From Bombella favorum (GTDB lineage Bacteria > Pseudomonadota > Alphaproteobacteria > Acetobacterales > Acetobacteraceae), in NCBI RefSeq assembly GCF_014048475.1, contig NZ_NWUS01000001.1, forward strand, positions 186,001 to 250,000: a stretch of 64,000 nt of DNA. The letters are read 5' to 3'. Numbering within the stretch: the stretch's first letter is position 1; each line of letters begins with the position of its first letter. Position numbers and translations under genes: made by a program. Below, piece by piece: positions 8,923 to 18,656 of the stretch. The notes under the pieces are model-generated. The model was not told the DNA's origin. It saw only the letters and a program-made list of their open reading frames with translations, and did not search any database.

Positions 8923-9083
8923 TTATTCTGGCGGGTAAATCTGCGGATATGTCACCTTTTCAGAAGGGCCGGGCGGTTTGGGGCTGCCAGGCCGCCCGCA
9001 AGCACTTAGCCCTAGTAGAAAAACACCCCCCATGAGAGCTACCATGACCCTTGTCATGATGGATGGCTTAAGAAAAAGCATGG

Positions 9084-9087
<4 letters not shown>
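8923..9087 (-). CDS. Small lipoprotein encoded after argH
   Basis: A 54-residue product begins [20 protein letters not shown], then has a lipobox LGLSAC with the acylated Cys at residue 30. A short Gly/Pro-rich tail ([12 protein letters not shown], ending TYPQIYPPE) follows. Similar tiny lipoproteins often follow argH in alphaproteobacteria and may be related to the LptM/YifL group, although the outer-membrane role is not shown here. ATG 9087 overlaps the argH stop (ATGA), while ATG 9081 has the better distance from GGAG; either start keeps the lipobox. A strong terminator ends the unit. Confidence 0.8.
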
Positions 9088-10538
<1,451 letters not shown>

Positions 10539-10548
10539 GAGGACCGAT

Positions 10549-11121
10549 ATGATCAGAAACTGGAAAAAGATTCGTACGTGCGCCGTTCTGGCGGGCTGGC
10601 TAAGTGTAGCCGCTGCAGGCTTGTGGCACAATTCTGCACAGGCGGAGGCTTTACAGAGTCTTCAGGAGTTAGAGCCGGAACCAGCCTTGTCGGCCCCTGT
10701 TATGCTACCCGTAGCGGGGGTAGGGAGAACAAAGGCAACACTGCCCCTGCGAGCAGGCAAGCCGTATATGCTGCATCTTTGGGCCACATGGTGTATGCCC
10801 TGCCGGGAAGAGCTGCCCAAGCTAGCGGCATTTCTTGATAAGAACCCTGATATACCTGTCGTTCCTGTTGCGTTGGATAGTGGGGTGCCTGAAAAAGTGC
10901 AAGCGGCATTGCCTCGCCTTCATGCTGAAGGTCTCCCCGTCTGGACAGCGGACCGCCAGAATGTGGAGCCGTTTCTGAAGAGCCTTTCAGAACCGGGGCT
11001 GCCCATGACACTGCTCATCGATGCGCATGGGCAGGTCCGTTCCATTTCCGATGGCGGTGTGGATTGGCAAGAGATTGGTGCGGCCGGTACGGTCCGTTCT
11101 CTTCTTCAGCAGGTGGAATAG
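10549..11121 (+). CDS. TlpA/ResA-like thioredoxin-fold protein
   Basis: A periplasmic thiol-disulfide protein of 190 residues. An uncleaved or cleavable signal ([17 protein letters not shown], then NSAQAEA near 28-34) leads to a thioredoxin fold with the redox motif CMPC at Cys82-Cys85 ([14 protein letters not shown]). GLPMTLLID near the C-terminus supplies the cis-proline loop. ATG 10549 has AGGA five bases upstream and was preferred to ATG 10537, which would overlap the argH start. TlpA opposite argH is a usual alphaproteobacterial arrangement; a role in cytochrome c or cytochrome oxidase maturation is known for relatives, not shown here. Confidence 0.85.
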   Translation: MIRNWKKIRTCAVLAGWLSVAAAGLWHNSAQAEALQSLQELEPEPALSAPVMLPVAGVGRTKATLPLRAGKPYMLHLWATWCMPCREELPKLAAFLDKNPDIPVVPVALDSGVPEKVQAALPRLHAEGLPVWTADRQNVEPFLKSLSEPGLPMTLLIDAHGQVRSISDGGVDWQEIGAAGTVRSLLQQVE

Positions 11122-11130
11122 GGGGCTGCC

Positions 11131-11922
11131 ATGATGAGCCAGCAGAATGAGACGGGGCCCCTTTTGGATGAGGGGGAAGCGCATCCTTATCATGTACATC
11201 ACGGGAAAGAGGATAGCCCCTTTGTCATGATCAGCGATCATGCTGGCCGGATGGTGCCGGAGAGGCTGGGTGATTTGGGCCTGCCACCGGATGAATGGGA
11301 CCGGCATATCGCTTATGACATCGGTATTCGGGAGGTGGGGAGGCACCTTCAGCAGGCTCTGGACTGCCTACTTGTGGAACAGGTTTATTCCCGTCTTGTG
11401 ATCGACTGTAATCGGGCTGCAGGGCATCCAACTTCCATCCCGCCCATCAGTGATGGTGCGCCGGTGCGGGGTAATCAGGGCCTTTCAGCAGCGGAGAGGC
11501 AGCAGCGGGAAGAGGCCATTCTTCATGTCTATCATGATGAGATAGAACGTCATCTGAGCCGGAGGAATCTGGACGAGACTTTGTTCGTGTCTCTGCATAG
11601 CTTTACGCCTGCCATGCAGGATGGACAGGCACGCCCATGGCATATCGGCCTTCTGCATGACCATGACCCTCATTCAGCCCGACTGATGAAGGAACTTTTG
11701 GAAGGCGAAGGTAATCTTTGTGTAGGGGACAATCAGCCTTACGTCCTGAATACCCAAAACGAATATAGCGTACCGTATCATGCCGGACGGCGGAATCTAC
11801 CGGCTCTTGAGATCGAGATAAGGCAGGACCTCATTAGTGATGAGGCAGGGCAGCGTCTCTGGGCGGAGCGTCTGGCCCGTTTATTGCCCTGCCTCTGGGA
11901 AAGACGGAAGGACATGGCGTGA
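11131..11922 (+). CDS. N-formylglutamate amidohydrolase family protein
   Basis: The family hydrolyses N-formyl amino acids (for example N-formyl-glutamate in histidine breakdown) with a metal. The 263 residues show ISDHAGRMVP near 34-43, YDIGIREVG near 62-70 and NRAAGHPTS near 94-103, then LHSFTPAM and IGLLHDHD farther on. These match the FGase fold. No hut genes are near, so the natural substrate is uncertain and an uncharacterised amidase is equally possible. The ATG follows a GGGGG tract; a second ATG is three bases downstream. It overlaps aroE by 4 bp. Confidence 0.85.
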   Translation: MMSQQNETGPLLDEGEAHPYHVHHGKEDSPFVMISDHAGRMVPERLGDLGLPPDEWDRHIAYDIGIREVGRHLQQALDCLLVEQVYSRLVIDCNRAAGHPTSIPPISDGAPVRGNQGLSAAERQQREEAILHVYHDEIERHLSRRNLDETLFVSLHSFTPAMQDGQARPWHIGLLHDHDPHSARLMKELLEGEGNLCVGDNQPYVLNTQNEYSVPYHAGRRNLPALEIEIRQDLISDEAGQRLWAERLARLLPCLWERRKDMA

Positions 11923-12752
11923 CGATAGATGGAAAAACCAGATTGGCTGGTGTCATTGGCTGGCCAGTTGAACATTCCCGTTCTCCTTTGCTCCATAACC
12001 ACTGGTGCCGGGTGCATCAGGTCAATGGGGCTTATGTTCCTTTGCCAGTCGCACCGGGGCGGTTGGAAGCAGCTTTGAGGGGGCTAGCCGCAGCGGGCTT
12101 CCGAGGGGTGAATGTTACGATTCCGCATAAGGAGGAGGCTTTCCGCCTCTGTGATGAGCTGACAGAAACGGCTCGCCGGGCCGGAGCCGCTAATACGTTG
12201 CGTTTTGTAGAAGGACGGATCATCGGTGACTGCACGGATGGGACTGGCTTCTGTGATAATCTTGCGGCGCATGACGTTAGGTTAGAAGGACAAGCCCTTG
12301 TTCTTGGTGCGGGTGGAGCTGCCCGGGCTGTGGCTGCTGCCTTGCAGGATCGGGGTTGTGAGGTCTTCATTGCCAATCGCACGGCAGCTCGGGCCGAGGC
12401 TCTTGTACAGGCTCTGGGAGCCGGAACGGTTCTGGACTGGGCAGAATGGCCTGACCGACTGGGAGAGATGAGCCTTCTCGTTAATGCGACATCGCTCGGT
12501 ATGGGCGGCCGTGAGGATATGGACTGGGCCACCCTGTTGCAGGCGGGGCAGGCAGGGCTGAGCGTGGCGGACATCGTCTATACCCCACGACAGACACCTC
12601 TGCTGAAGGCAGCGCAGAAGCATGGATTTCGCACCGTGGACGGGTTGGGGATGCTGATCTGCCAGGCACGGGCTGGGTTTCAGGCATGGTTTGGTGTGCT
12701 GCCGGAGGCTGATGAAGCTAGTTTTGACCTTCTGGCGCAGGACCTCGCCTAA
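11919..12752 (+). CDS. aroE: Shikimate dehydrogenase
   Basis: This NADP-dependent enzyme reduces 3-dehydroshikimate to shikimate in aromatic amino acid synthesis. In 277 residues the substrate-binding HSRSPLLHN (19-27), catalytic Lys71 in NVTIPHKE and Asp107 in CTDGTGF are present. The glycine-rich NADP loop GAGGAARA is near 130-137, followed by NRTAAR near 153-158. The start is GTG in a GTGA overlap with the amidohydrolase gene. It leads the conserved order aroE-coaE-dnaQ. Confidence 0.96.
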   Translation: MTIDGKTRLAGVIGWPVEHSRSPLLHNHWCRVHQVNGAYVPLPVAPGRLEAALRGLAAAGFRGVNVTIPHKEEAFRLCDELTETARRAGAANTLRFVEGRIIGDCTDGTGFCDNLAAHDVRLEGQALVLGAGGAARAVAAALQDRGCEVFIANRTAARAEALVQALGAGTVLDWAEWPDRLGEMSLLVNATSLGMGGREDMDWATLLQAGQAGLSVADIVYTPRQTPLLKAAQKHGFRTVDGLGMLICQARAGFQAWFGVLPEADEASFDLLAQDLA

Positions 12753-12791
12753 CATGGTCTTTCCTAAGATGGTGATGAGCGGGGCCTGTTT

Positions 12792-13397
12792 GTGAAGGTT
12801 CTGGGGCTGACGGGCGGCATGGCGGCGGGAAAGAGTACGGTGGCTTCTCTTTTTCGTAAGGCCGGTGTGCCGGTTTTCGATGCGGATGCTTGTGTCCGCC
12901 AGCTTCAGGCGCCTCACGGGCGGTCTATCCCGGCTTTGCAGAAAGCATTCCCCGGCATCGTGCGTCATGGCGTGTTGGATAGAGCAGCGCTGCGCCGCCT
13001 GATTGCTGCGGATTCAACCGTTCTCCCTCGGTTGGAAGCCATTATTCATCCGCTCGTTCGGCAAGAAAGACGGTTTTTTTTGAAACGCTGCCGGTCCCGT
13101 CAGGTGCCATTGTGTGTTTTGGATATTCCCCTTTTGTGGGAGACAGGAGCGGACCGAGATTGCACGTTGATTATGGTGGCGATAGCCCCGCTGTCTGTCC
13201 GTCTGTCCCGAATCCGGCAGCGATATAAAAGGGGCGGCCTGATGAGCGAGGCTGATGCAAAGGCCCTACTAGCCCGGCAGATGCCGGACCGAGAAAGGCG
13301 ACGTCGGGCGGATGTCGTGATAAAAACAGGCCTCTCCCGGGCCTATGCGGCCCGCCAGGTGCGTGCTCTTTTGGCTTCCCTGTTGCGTGAAAGATAA
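12792..13397 (+). CDS. coaE: Dephospho-CoA kinase
   Basis: This makes CoA from dephospho-CoA and ATP, the final step of CoA synthesis. The 201-residue protein begins with GTG and has the P-loop GGMAAGKST at 8-16, VFDADACVRQL near 31-41, and LDIPLLWETGAD near 112-123, typical of CoaE. The C-terminus is Arg-rich. A 39-bp gap separates it from aroE, and dnaQ starts 4 bp after its stop, so all three are probably cotranscribed. Confidence 0.95.
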   Translation: MKVLGLTGGMAAGKSTVASLFRKAGVPVFDADACVRQLQAPHGRSIPALQKAFPGIVRHGVLDRAALRRLIAADSTVLPRLEAIIHPLVRQERRFFLKRCRSRQVPLCVLDIPLLWETGADRDCTLIMVAIAPLSVRLSRIRQRYKRGGLMSEADAKALLARQMPDRERRRRADVVIKTGLSRAYAARQVRALLASLLRER

Positions 13398-13401
13398 TGA
13401 C

Positions 13402-14097
13402 ATGACCCGTTCCATTCTCTTTGATACTGAAACAACAGGATTAGACCCGGATACTGGGGACAGGGTAATCGAGATTGCCGCTCTGGAGTTAGTGAACGAC
13501 CTACGGACAGAGAACTATTTCCACGTATTAGTGAATCCTGAGCGAGATATTCCTCCTGAGGCGACGAAGGTTCATGGGATCACATTGGCTGATCTTGAAG
13601 GGAAACCTCTTTTTGCTGACATTGCCGATGAGTTTTTAGCCTTTATCGGTGACGGGAAAATGATTGCGCATAATGCACCATTCGACTTCAAATTCATCAA
13701 TGCGGAGTTGAAGCGGGCAGGGCGGGCGCCATTGGATTATGAGAGCCGTGCTATTGATACCGTCATCATGGCTCGCAAGAAGTTTCCCGGCATGCCCGCC
13801 AATCTGGATGCTCTCTGTCGCCGTTTCGGGATCGACCTCTCCGAACGAGGTACTCATAATGCCTTGCTAGACTGTCGCCTTCTGGCTGATGTTTATGTGG
13901 AGTTGATAGGCGGGCGGCAGCGTGGTCTTGGGTTGAGTGACGATCGGCAGCAGTCTTCTACATCTGGCGGGGTAAGGAAACGCAAAGTCGTGACGGGACG
14001 TAAGGCACGCCCTATGCCGCCACCAGATGAGGCTACTCTGGCTCGTCATGCTGAATTTTTGGACAGCCTGTCTGACCCGATCTGGTTGAAGGAGTGA
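13402..14097 (+). CDS. dnaQ: DNA polymerase III epsilon subunit (proofreading exonuclease)
   Basis: The 3'-5' exonuclease that proofreads replication. The 231 residues contain the DEDDh motifs: FDTETTGLD with Asp8 and Glu10, HNAPFDFKF near 93-101 and THNALLDCRLLADVY near 152-166, with the catalytic His and Asp in the last. The basic and proline-rich C-terminal region (about 185-215) may bind the polymerase alpha subunit. The chosen ATG at 13402 lies just before the first motif. It overlaps the next gene in a GTGA junction. Confidence 0.95.
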   Translation: MTRSILFDTETTGLDPDTGDRVIEIAALELVNDLRTENYFHVLVNPERDIPPEATKVHGITLADLEGKPLFADIADEFLAFIGDGKMIAHNAPFDFKFINAELKRAGRAPLDYESRAIDTVIMARKKFPGMPANLDALCRRFGIDLSERGTHNALLDCRLLADVYVELIGGRQRGLGLSDDRQQSSTSGGVRKRKVVTGRKARPMPPPDEATLARHAEFLDSLSDPIWLKE

Positions 14098-14999
14098 AGA
14101 GAGTCCTCTTCATCACAGCGCATCGTCTCGGGGATGCCGTGATTGCCATGGGGGTCTTGGGTGGGTTGATGCAGCGTTATCCACACGCCCGGTTTACTGT
14201 CGCCTGTGGCCCAGCTGTGCAGGACTTGTTCCGCTATATGCCGCAATGTGATCACATCATTGTGGTGGAGAAGAAATCTCATAATCGGCACTGGCTGGCT
14301 TTATGGTGGCAGGTTGTGAGGTATCGCTGGGAAGCAGTGGTCGATCTACGGTCATCACCTTTGGCTTATGCGGTTTGGAGCCGTGCCCGGCATGTTGTCA
14401 GAGGGGGTAGGCAGGCGGGGTTGAAGCTGGAGCAGCAGGCCCGGTCTCTGGGGTTCGAACAGCCCTGCCGTCCGTATGTCTGGCTAGGGCAGGCGGAGCA
14501 GGAGGAAGCGGCACGTCTTTTGCCTGGTGATACCCGTTGGGTGGCTTTAGCCCCGACAGCGGGAACAGAAACGAAAATATGGCCAGCTGCAGCCTTTGCG
14601 GCTCTTGTCGAGCGGCTGAAGATGCGTGGATTGCGCCCAGTCTTGTTCTATGGACCGGGTGAGCGTGAAGATAGGCTGGCTGCTCCTGCACGGGCGGCAA
14701 TGCCAGACGCTCTGGACATGGGAGGGAGATACACAGTGGCGCAGGTGGCTGCTCTGCTGGCCCGATGCTCCCTGTTTGTGGGGAGTGATTCGGGGCTGAT
14801 GCACCTGTCTGCGGCATTGGATGTGCCAACAGTGGGGCTATTTGGTCCTAGCCATGCGGCACAATATAGCCCGTCGGGCCGCTGGGTTGAGGTGGTCGAG
14901 GCTCCCGGTCCATCGGGAGAGGGGGACATGACACGTCTGTGTGCAGAAGACGTTAATAGGGTCGCTATGGCCCTTTATGAACGTTCCAGAGAGCGGTAA
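14094..14999 (+). CDS. Glycosyltransferase family 9 (heptosyltransferase-like)
   Basis: A 301-residue cytoplasmic-face glycosyltransferase, probably acting on lipopolysaccharide core or another surface glycan. The N-terminus VKRVLFITAHRLGDAVIAMGVLGGL matches the family 9 start, and the donor-binding motif SDSGLMHLSAALDVPTVGLFGPS is near 224-246. The donor sugar cannot be told: heptose, Kdo-linked or other. GTG start overlaps dnaQ. The context (dnaQ upstream, pyrC downstream) gives no hint about the glycan. Similar genes are usual in the LPS-making Acetobacteraceae. Confidence 0.85.
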   Translation: MKRVLFITAHRLGDAVIAMGVLGGLMQRYPHARFTVACGPAVQDLFRYMPQCDHIIVVEKKSHNRHWLALWWQVVRYRWEAVVDLRSSPLAYAVWSRARHVVRGGRQAGLKLEQQARSLGFEQPCRPYVWLGQAEQEEAARLLPGDTRWVALAPTAGTETKIWPAAAFAALVERLKMRGLRPVLFYGPGEREDRLAAPARAAMPDALDMGGRYTVAQVAALLARCSLFVGSDSGLMHLSAALDVPTVGLFGPSHAAQYSPSGRWVEVVEAPGPSGEGDMTRLCAEDVNRVAMALYERSRER

Positions 15000-15050
15000 G
15001 AACCATTTACCACTGTGATAAAACGATGGCAGATTTTTCAGGGAGGCATC

Positions 15051-16373
15051 ATGCATTTTGATCTCATAATCCGTAACGGACGCTGCATATTCCCATGGGG
15101 GGAGGCGCAGGCCGATATTGGCATCCGGGACCAGCGGATTGCTTCCTTGTCTGTCTCTGCTCATGATGAGGCAGATCGTGTCATTGATGCTACCGGGTTG
15201 CACGTTCTTCCCGGTCTGATCGATTCTCATGTGCACCTGCGTGACCCCGGTAAGCCAGAGGCAGAAACGCTAGAGACGGGCACTCGGGCAGCAGCTCTGG
15301 GGGGTGTCACGGCTGTTTTTGATATGCCGAACACTAACCCGACCATCACAGATAAGAAGATGCTGGACTGGAAGCGCCAGCATATCGTCGATACAGCGAA
15401 TATTGATGTCGCTATGTATATTGGTGCCACCCGTGAGAATACACCGCTTTTGACTGATTTTGAGCAGGAAGAAGGCGTCTGCGGTGTTAAGGTGTTTGCC
15501 GGCTCCTCTACCGGTGACCTCATGATTGAGGACGATGAAGGGATCGAAGCTGTTCTACGCTCTGGCCATCGTCGTGTGTCGTTTCATTCGGAGGACGAAT
15601 ATCGCCTGCGGGAGCGGCGGAAGCTGTTTGAGCCGGGCCAGCCCTATCATTGCCATGCAGAGTGGCGGGATGCGGAATGTGCTATCCGGGGGACACAGCG
15701 TATTCTGGCCCTGTCCCGCAAGACGGGTCGCCCCATCCATATTCTGCATGTTTCAACGGAGGAAGAGTTCATTCTTCTGGGTGAAAATCGCCGTCACTCC
15801 ACGGTGGAGGTCCTGGTTAATCACCTGACCAATGAAGGGCCTGAATGTTATGAACGTCTGGGCGGTAAGGCTGTGATGAACCCGCCTCTGCGGAATGAAC
15901 GCCGCCATTTTGAAGCAGGCTGGGCGGCTCTGCGTGATGGGCGTGTTGATGTGGTGTCATCCGATCATGCACCGCATCCTAAGGATGCTAAGGAACTCCC
16001 GTGGCTGGAATGTCCGTCAGGCCTGACGGGTGTGCAGACGATCGTTCCGCTAATGCTGGATCACGTCAATGCAGGGCGGTTGAGCCTGACCCGCTTGGTC
16101 GATGTGATGGCTGCTGGCCCTGCCCGTGTTTATGGGCTGCCCAATAAGGGGCGTCTGGCAGTCGGGTTTGATGCCGATATCACCCTCGTGGATATGAAGA
16201 AGCAACGAACCATCACCAATGACTGGATTGCTTCCCCCGCCGGTTGGACACCGTATGACGGAAAGACTGTTACAGGGTGGCCTGTGGGCACTATCGTCCG
16301 GGGGCAGGTCGTGATGCAGGATGATGAAATTGTGACCCGTAATGTCGGGCGGCCTATCAGTTTCCAGCCCTGA
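15051..16373 (+). CDS. pyrC: Dihydroorotase, class I
   Basis: This zinc hydrolase closes carbamoyl-aspartate to dihydroorotate in pyrimidine synthesis. The 440 residues carry the metal motif DSHVHLRDPG (His60 and His62), the presumably carboxylated Lys147 in CGVKVFAGSSTG, histidines in FHSED and ILHVSTEEE, and the catalytic Asp305 in SSDHAPH. ATG 15051 follows a GGGAGG ribosome site. pyrB is not adjacent, unlike the pyrBC pairs of many bacteria; pyrE lies 25 kb away in this window. A clear terminator follows the stop. Related hydantoinase or allantoinase activities are less likely given these motifs. Confidence 0.92.
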   Translation: MHFDLIIRNGRCIFPWGEAQADIGIRDQRIASLSVSAHDEADRVIDATGLHVLPGLIDSHVHLRDPGKPEAETLETGTRAAALGGVTAVFDMPNTNPTITDKKMLDWKRQHIVDTANIDVAMYIGATRENTPLLTDFEQEEGVCGVKVFAGSSTGDLMIEDDEGIEAVLRSGHRRVSFHSEDEYRLRERRKLFEPGQPYHCHAEWRDAECAIRGTQRILALSRKTGRPIHILHVSTEEEFILLGENRRHSTVEVLVNHLTNEGPECYERLGGKAVMNPPLRNERRHFEAGWAALRDGRVDVVSSDHAPHPKDAKELPWLECPSGLTGVQTIVPLMLDHVNAGRLSLTRLVDVMAAGPARVYGLPNKGRLAVGFDADITLVDMKKQRTITNDWIASPAGWTPYDGKTVTGWPVGTIVRGQVVMQDDEIVTRNVGRPISFQP

Positions 16374-16381
16374 GGGGTAGC

Positions 16382-16419
16382 AGAGGCTCTTCCTAGTCAG
16401 GGAGAGCCTCTTTTCTTTG
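16382..16419 (+). terminator. Rho-independent terminator after pyrC
   Basis: A perfect 9-bp stem (16382-16390 with 16403-16411) with a 12-base loop runs into a T-rich tract. It ends the tlpA-to-pyrC transcript. Confidence 0.88.
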
Positions 16420-16547
16420 TTATTGTGACGTTGATGATAGGGATGCAGCCTGAAGTGGTAATTTTTGCCAAGGGAGGATGTTTGCTGTCCGTCCGTCATG
16501 CTATAGGGGGTTCAGAATTATCGTGATTGGTCCAGCAAGGATATGGC

Positions 16548-17240
16548 GTGTCAGACGATTTGATTAAGGAAGTGGAAGAAGAGCAGCGCCTGTTGCGGCT
16601 TCGTTCCATAGCCCTCCGTGTGGGTGGTGTGTTTGCGGTTCTTCTGGTTCTGGCCGGTATTGCCGGTGGCGTATGGGGATGGCAGCAGCACCGGCTGCAT
16701 ACGGCGCAGGCTGCGGCTTCGGATCGTTATTTTGAGGCCATGCAGCTTCTCGGTGACCTGAACAGCCCGCCTTCTACCGCTAGTGATGCACGCCAGAAGG
16801 CCGAAGGGATTTTCTCTGACTTGGCCCAGTCAGCACCGCAGGGCGTGCGGAGCTATGCTGCGATGTATCTTGCCGAGCTTAAAGAGCAGGACCACGATCA
16901 TCAGGCAGCGTTGGCTTTGTGGCAGAAGGTGGCAGATGATGCGGCTTCCGATGAGTCCTTGCGGATGATGGCGCAGTATCGTGTCTTGAATGCCCGTATG
17001 ACGACGGCTCCAAGGGAAGAGCTGCGGCGTGGTTATCAGGCTCTTGTACAGACAGGGGGAAACTGGGCCCCGCTGGCCAAGGAAGGATTGGCTGTGTTGG
17101 ACCTGCGAGATGATGCCAAACCGGAAGAGCGTGCAGAGGCACGGCGCCTTCTTCTGGAGGTTCAGGCGTCACCGGACAGTACGGATGATCTACGGCAGCG
17201 GGCCGGGATGTTGTTGCAGACTTTGGGAGAGGCCGGATGA
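16548..17240 (+). CDS. YfgM-like tetratricopeptide membrane protein
   Basis: A 230-residue protein with an N-terminal cytoplasmic segment rich in Glu (EVEEEQRLLRL), one membrane helix at about residues 22-45 and a periplasmic helical domain. In E. coli YfgM works with the SecYEG/PpiD chaperone network and is encoded next to bamB and der, exactly the layout here. GTG at 16548 was chosen, with AAGGA six bases upstream; it gives the usual short N-terminus. The last bases overlap bamB by 4 bp. The TPR content is inferred from Ala-rich helix repeats such as QAALALWQKV, not strongly readable. Confidence 0.8.
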   Translation: MSDDLIKEVEEEQRLLRLRSIALRVGGVFAVLLVLAGIAGGVWGWQQHRLHTAQAAASDRYFEAMQLLGDLNSPPSTASDARQKAEGIFSDLAQSAPQGVRSYAAMYLAELKEQDHDHQAALALWQKVADDAASDESLRMMAQYRVLNARMTTAPREELRRGYQALVQTGGNWAPLAKEGLAVLDLRDDAKPEERAEARRLLLEVQASPDSTDDLRQRAGMLLQTLGEAG

Positions 17241-18646
17241 ACCATCATTTTTCTTCATTGCTGGGAGATGGGACAGCAAGAACCTCCCGTCGGTCTCTTC
17301 TCAAGGGTGCTTGCTCATTTGCCGCTATGACAGGGTTGGCCGGCTGTGGTGCTTTTTCGGATGATCCCAAGAAAACCATCCTGCCGGGGCGTCGGATTGA
17401 TGTGCTGTCAACCGGGGCGGGGCTGGCTGTGGACCCTCGTAATAAAGCTCCCATCACGCTGCCTGCCGTACAGCCGATTACAGCTTGGGAGCAGGAAGGG
17501 CGTGTAGCCTCACATGAGGGCGTTAATGCGGCATGGCACGGTACCCGCCAGCTCTGGAGCACATCAGTTGGTTCCGGCGTTAATCGGGTGGGCTGGCTCT
17601 CCATGGTGGCTTTTGTGCCCAACCGTAAGGGGGCCCTGCAATCTCCGCCTGTGATTGGCAATGGGCGTATGTTCACGGTGGATGCGCAGGGTGTCATTCG
17701 GGCGTGGAGCTGGCCGGATCGCCAGCCGCTCTGGCATCTTCAGCCAGCCCGCAAAACACGTTCTACCAATATTGGCGGCGGTATCGCTCTGGCAGGCGGG
17801 ACGCTCTACGTCGTTGATGGCGTAGCGCAGGCACTGGCTCTGGATGCTGCAACAGGGCGGCAGAAATGGGCTGTAGATATTGGCACGCCGGGTCGTTCAG
17901 CCCCGACGGTTGTCGGTGGCCTGATGGTCTTCACGACTATTGATGCCCGCCTGTATGCTCTGGATGCAGCAACTGGTCAGCAGCGTTGGACGTATCAGGC
18001 GACTGATGTCAGCACGACCATGTTTGGTGCCGGGGCTCCTGCTATTGTTAATGATATTGTGGTTGCGGGCTTTGGTAGTGGCGATCTGGTGGCGTTGCGT
18101 GCGGCCTCAGGCGAGGTTGTCTGGAGTGACAGCCTTGGCGGCGGTAACGGGCTAGGTGCCATGTTGGACTTTGCCTGCGTACGTGGTGGCCCGGTGGTTG
18201 TTGGTGGCACTGCCTATGCTATTTCTCTTTCCCGTGTGCTGGTGGCGATCGATATGCGCTCTGGGCGCCGTCTGTGGGAGCGTGAGGTTAGTGGTCAGTC
18301 ACCGCTTTGTGTCTGTGGGGGGTGGCTGTATCTCATTTCTCTGGACCAACAGCTTGCTTGCCTTGACCGTGTAACGGGGCAAGTGCGTTGGGTTAAACAG
18401 CTAGCGCGGTATAGAAAGCCAGAGCAGGAGAAGGGCCCCATACAGTGGATAGGCCCCATCATGCTGAATAACAAGCTGGTCTGCCTCTCCAGCATGGACC
18501 GTGGCGGTATGGTGATCGTTGATGCCCGAACGGGGCAGGAAGAAGGAAAGATAGAGACGCCATCGTCCTGTCAGGTGCAGCCGATCGTTTGTGACGGTCA
18601 GTTGCTTGTCCTGAGTGAGGATGGTGTCTTACGCGCTTATGGTTAA
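17237..18646 (+). CDS. bamB: Outer membrane protein assembly factor BamB (PQQ-like beta-propeller lipoprotein)
   Basis: BamB is an outer-membrane lipoprotein of the BAM complex. The 469-residue product has a signal with RR (TSRRSLLKG at 16-24) and the lipobox LAGC with acylated Cys37. Repeated AxDAxTGxxxW blades (such as ALDAATGRQKW and ALDAATGQQRW near 195-240) form the propeller. The protein is longer than the roughly 390-residue E. coli form. It follows the YfgM-like gene in an ATGA overlap and precedes der. A PQQ dehydrogenase is excluded because the lipobox and the gene context fit BamB, and cofactor-site residues are not apparent. Confidence 0.92.
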   Translation: MNHHFSSLLGDGTARTSRRSLLKGACSFAAMTGLAGCGAFSDDPKKTILPGRRIDVLSTGAGLAVDPRNKAPITLPAVQPITAWEQEGRVASHEGVNAAWHGTRQLWSTSVGSGVNRVGWLSMVAFVPNRKGALQSPPVIGNGRMFTVDAQGVIRAWSWPDRQPLWHLQPARKTRSTNIGGGIALAGGTLYVVDGVAQALALDAATGRQKWAVDIGTPGRSAPTVVGGLMVFTTIDARLYALDAATGQQRWTYQATDVSTTMFGAGAPAIVNDIVVAGFGSGDLVALRAASGEVVWSDSLGGGNGLGAMLDFACVRGGPVVVGGTAYAISLSRVLVAIDMRSGRRLWEREVSGQSPLCVCGGWLYLISLDQQLACLDRVTGQVRWVKQLARYRKPEQEKGPIQWIGPIMLNNKLVCLSSMDRGGMVIVDARTGQEEGKIETPSSCQVQPIVCDGQLLVLSEDGVLRAYG

Positions 18647-18656
18647 TGCTGCTGAG

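Noticed and set aside
17237-18646. BamB gene as another PQQ dehydrogenase
   Set aside because: The lipobox, the YfgM/der neighbours and the lack of dehydrogenase motifs point to BamB.
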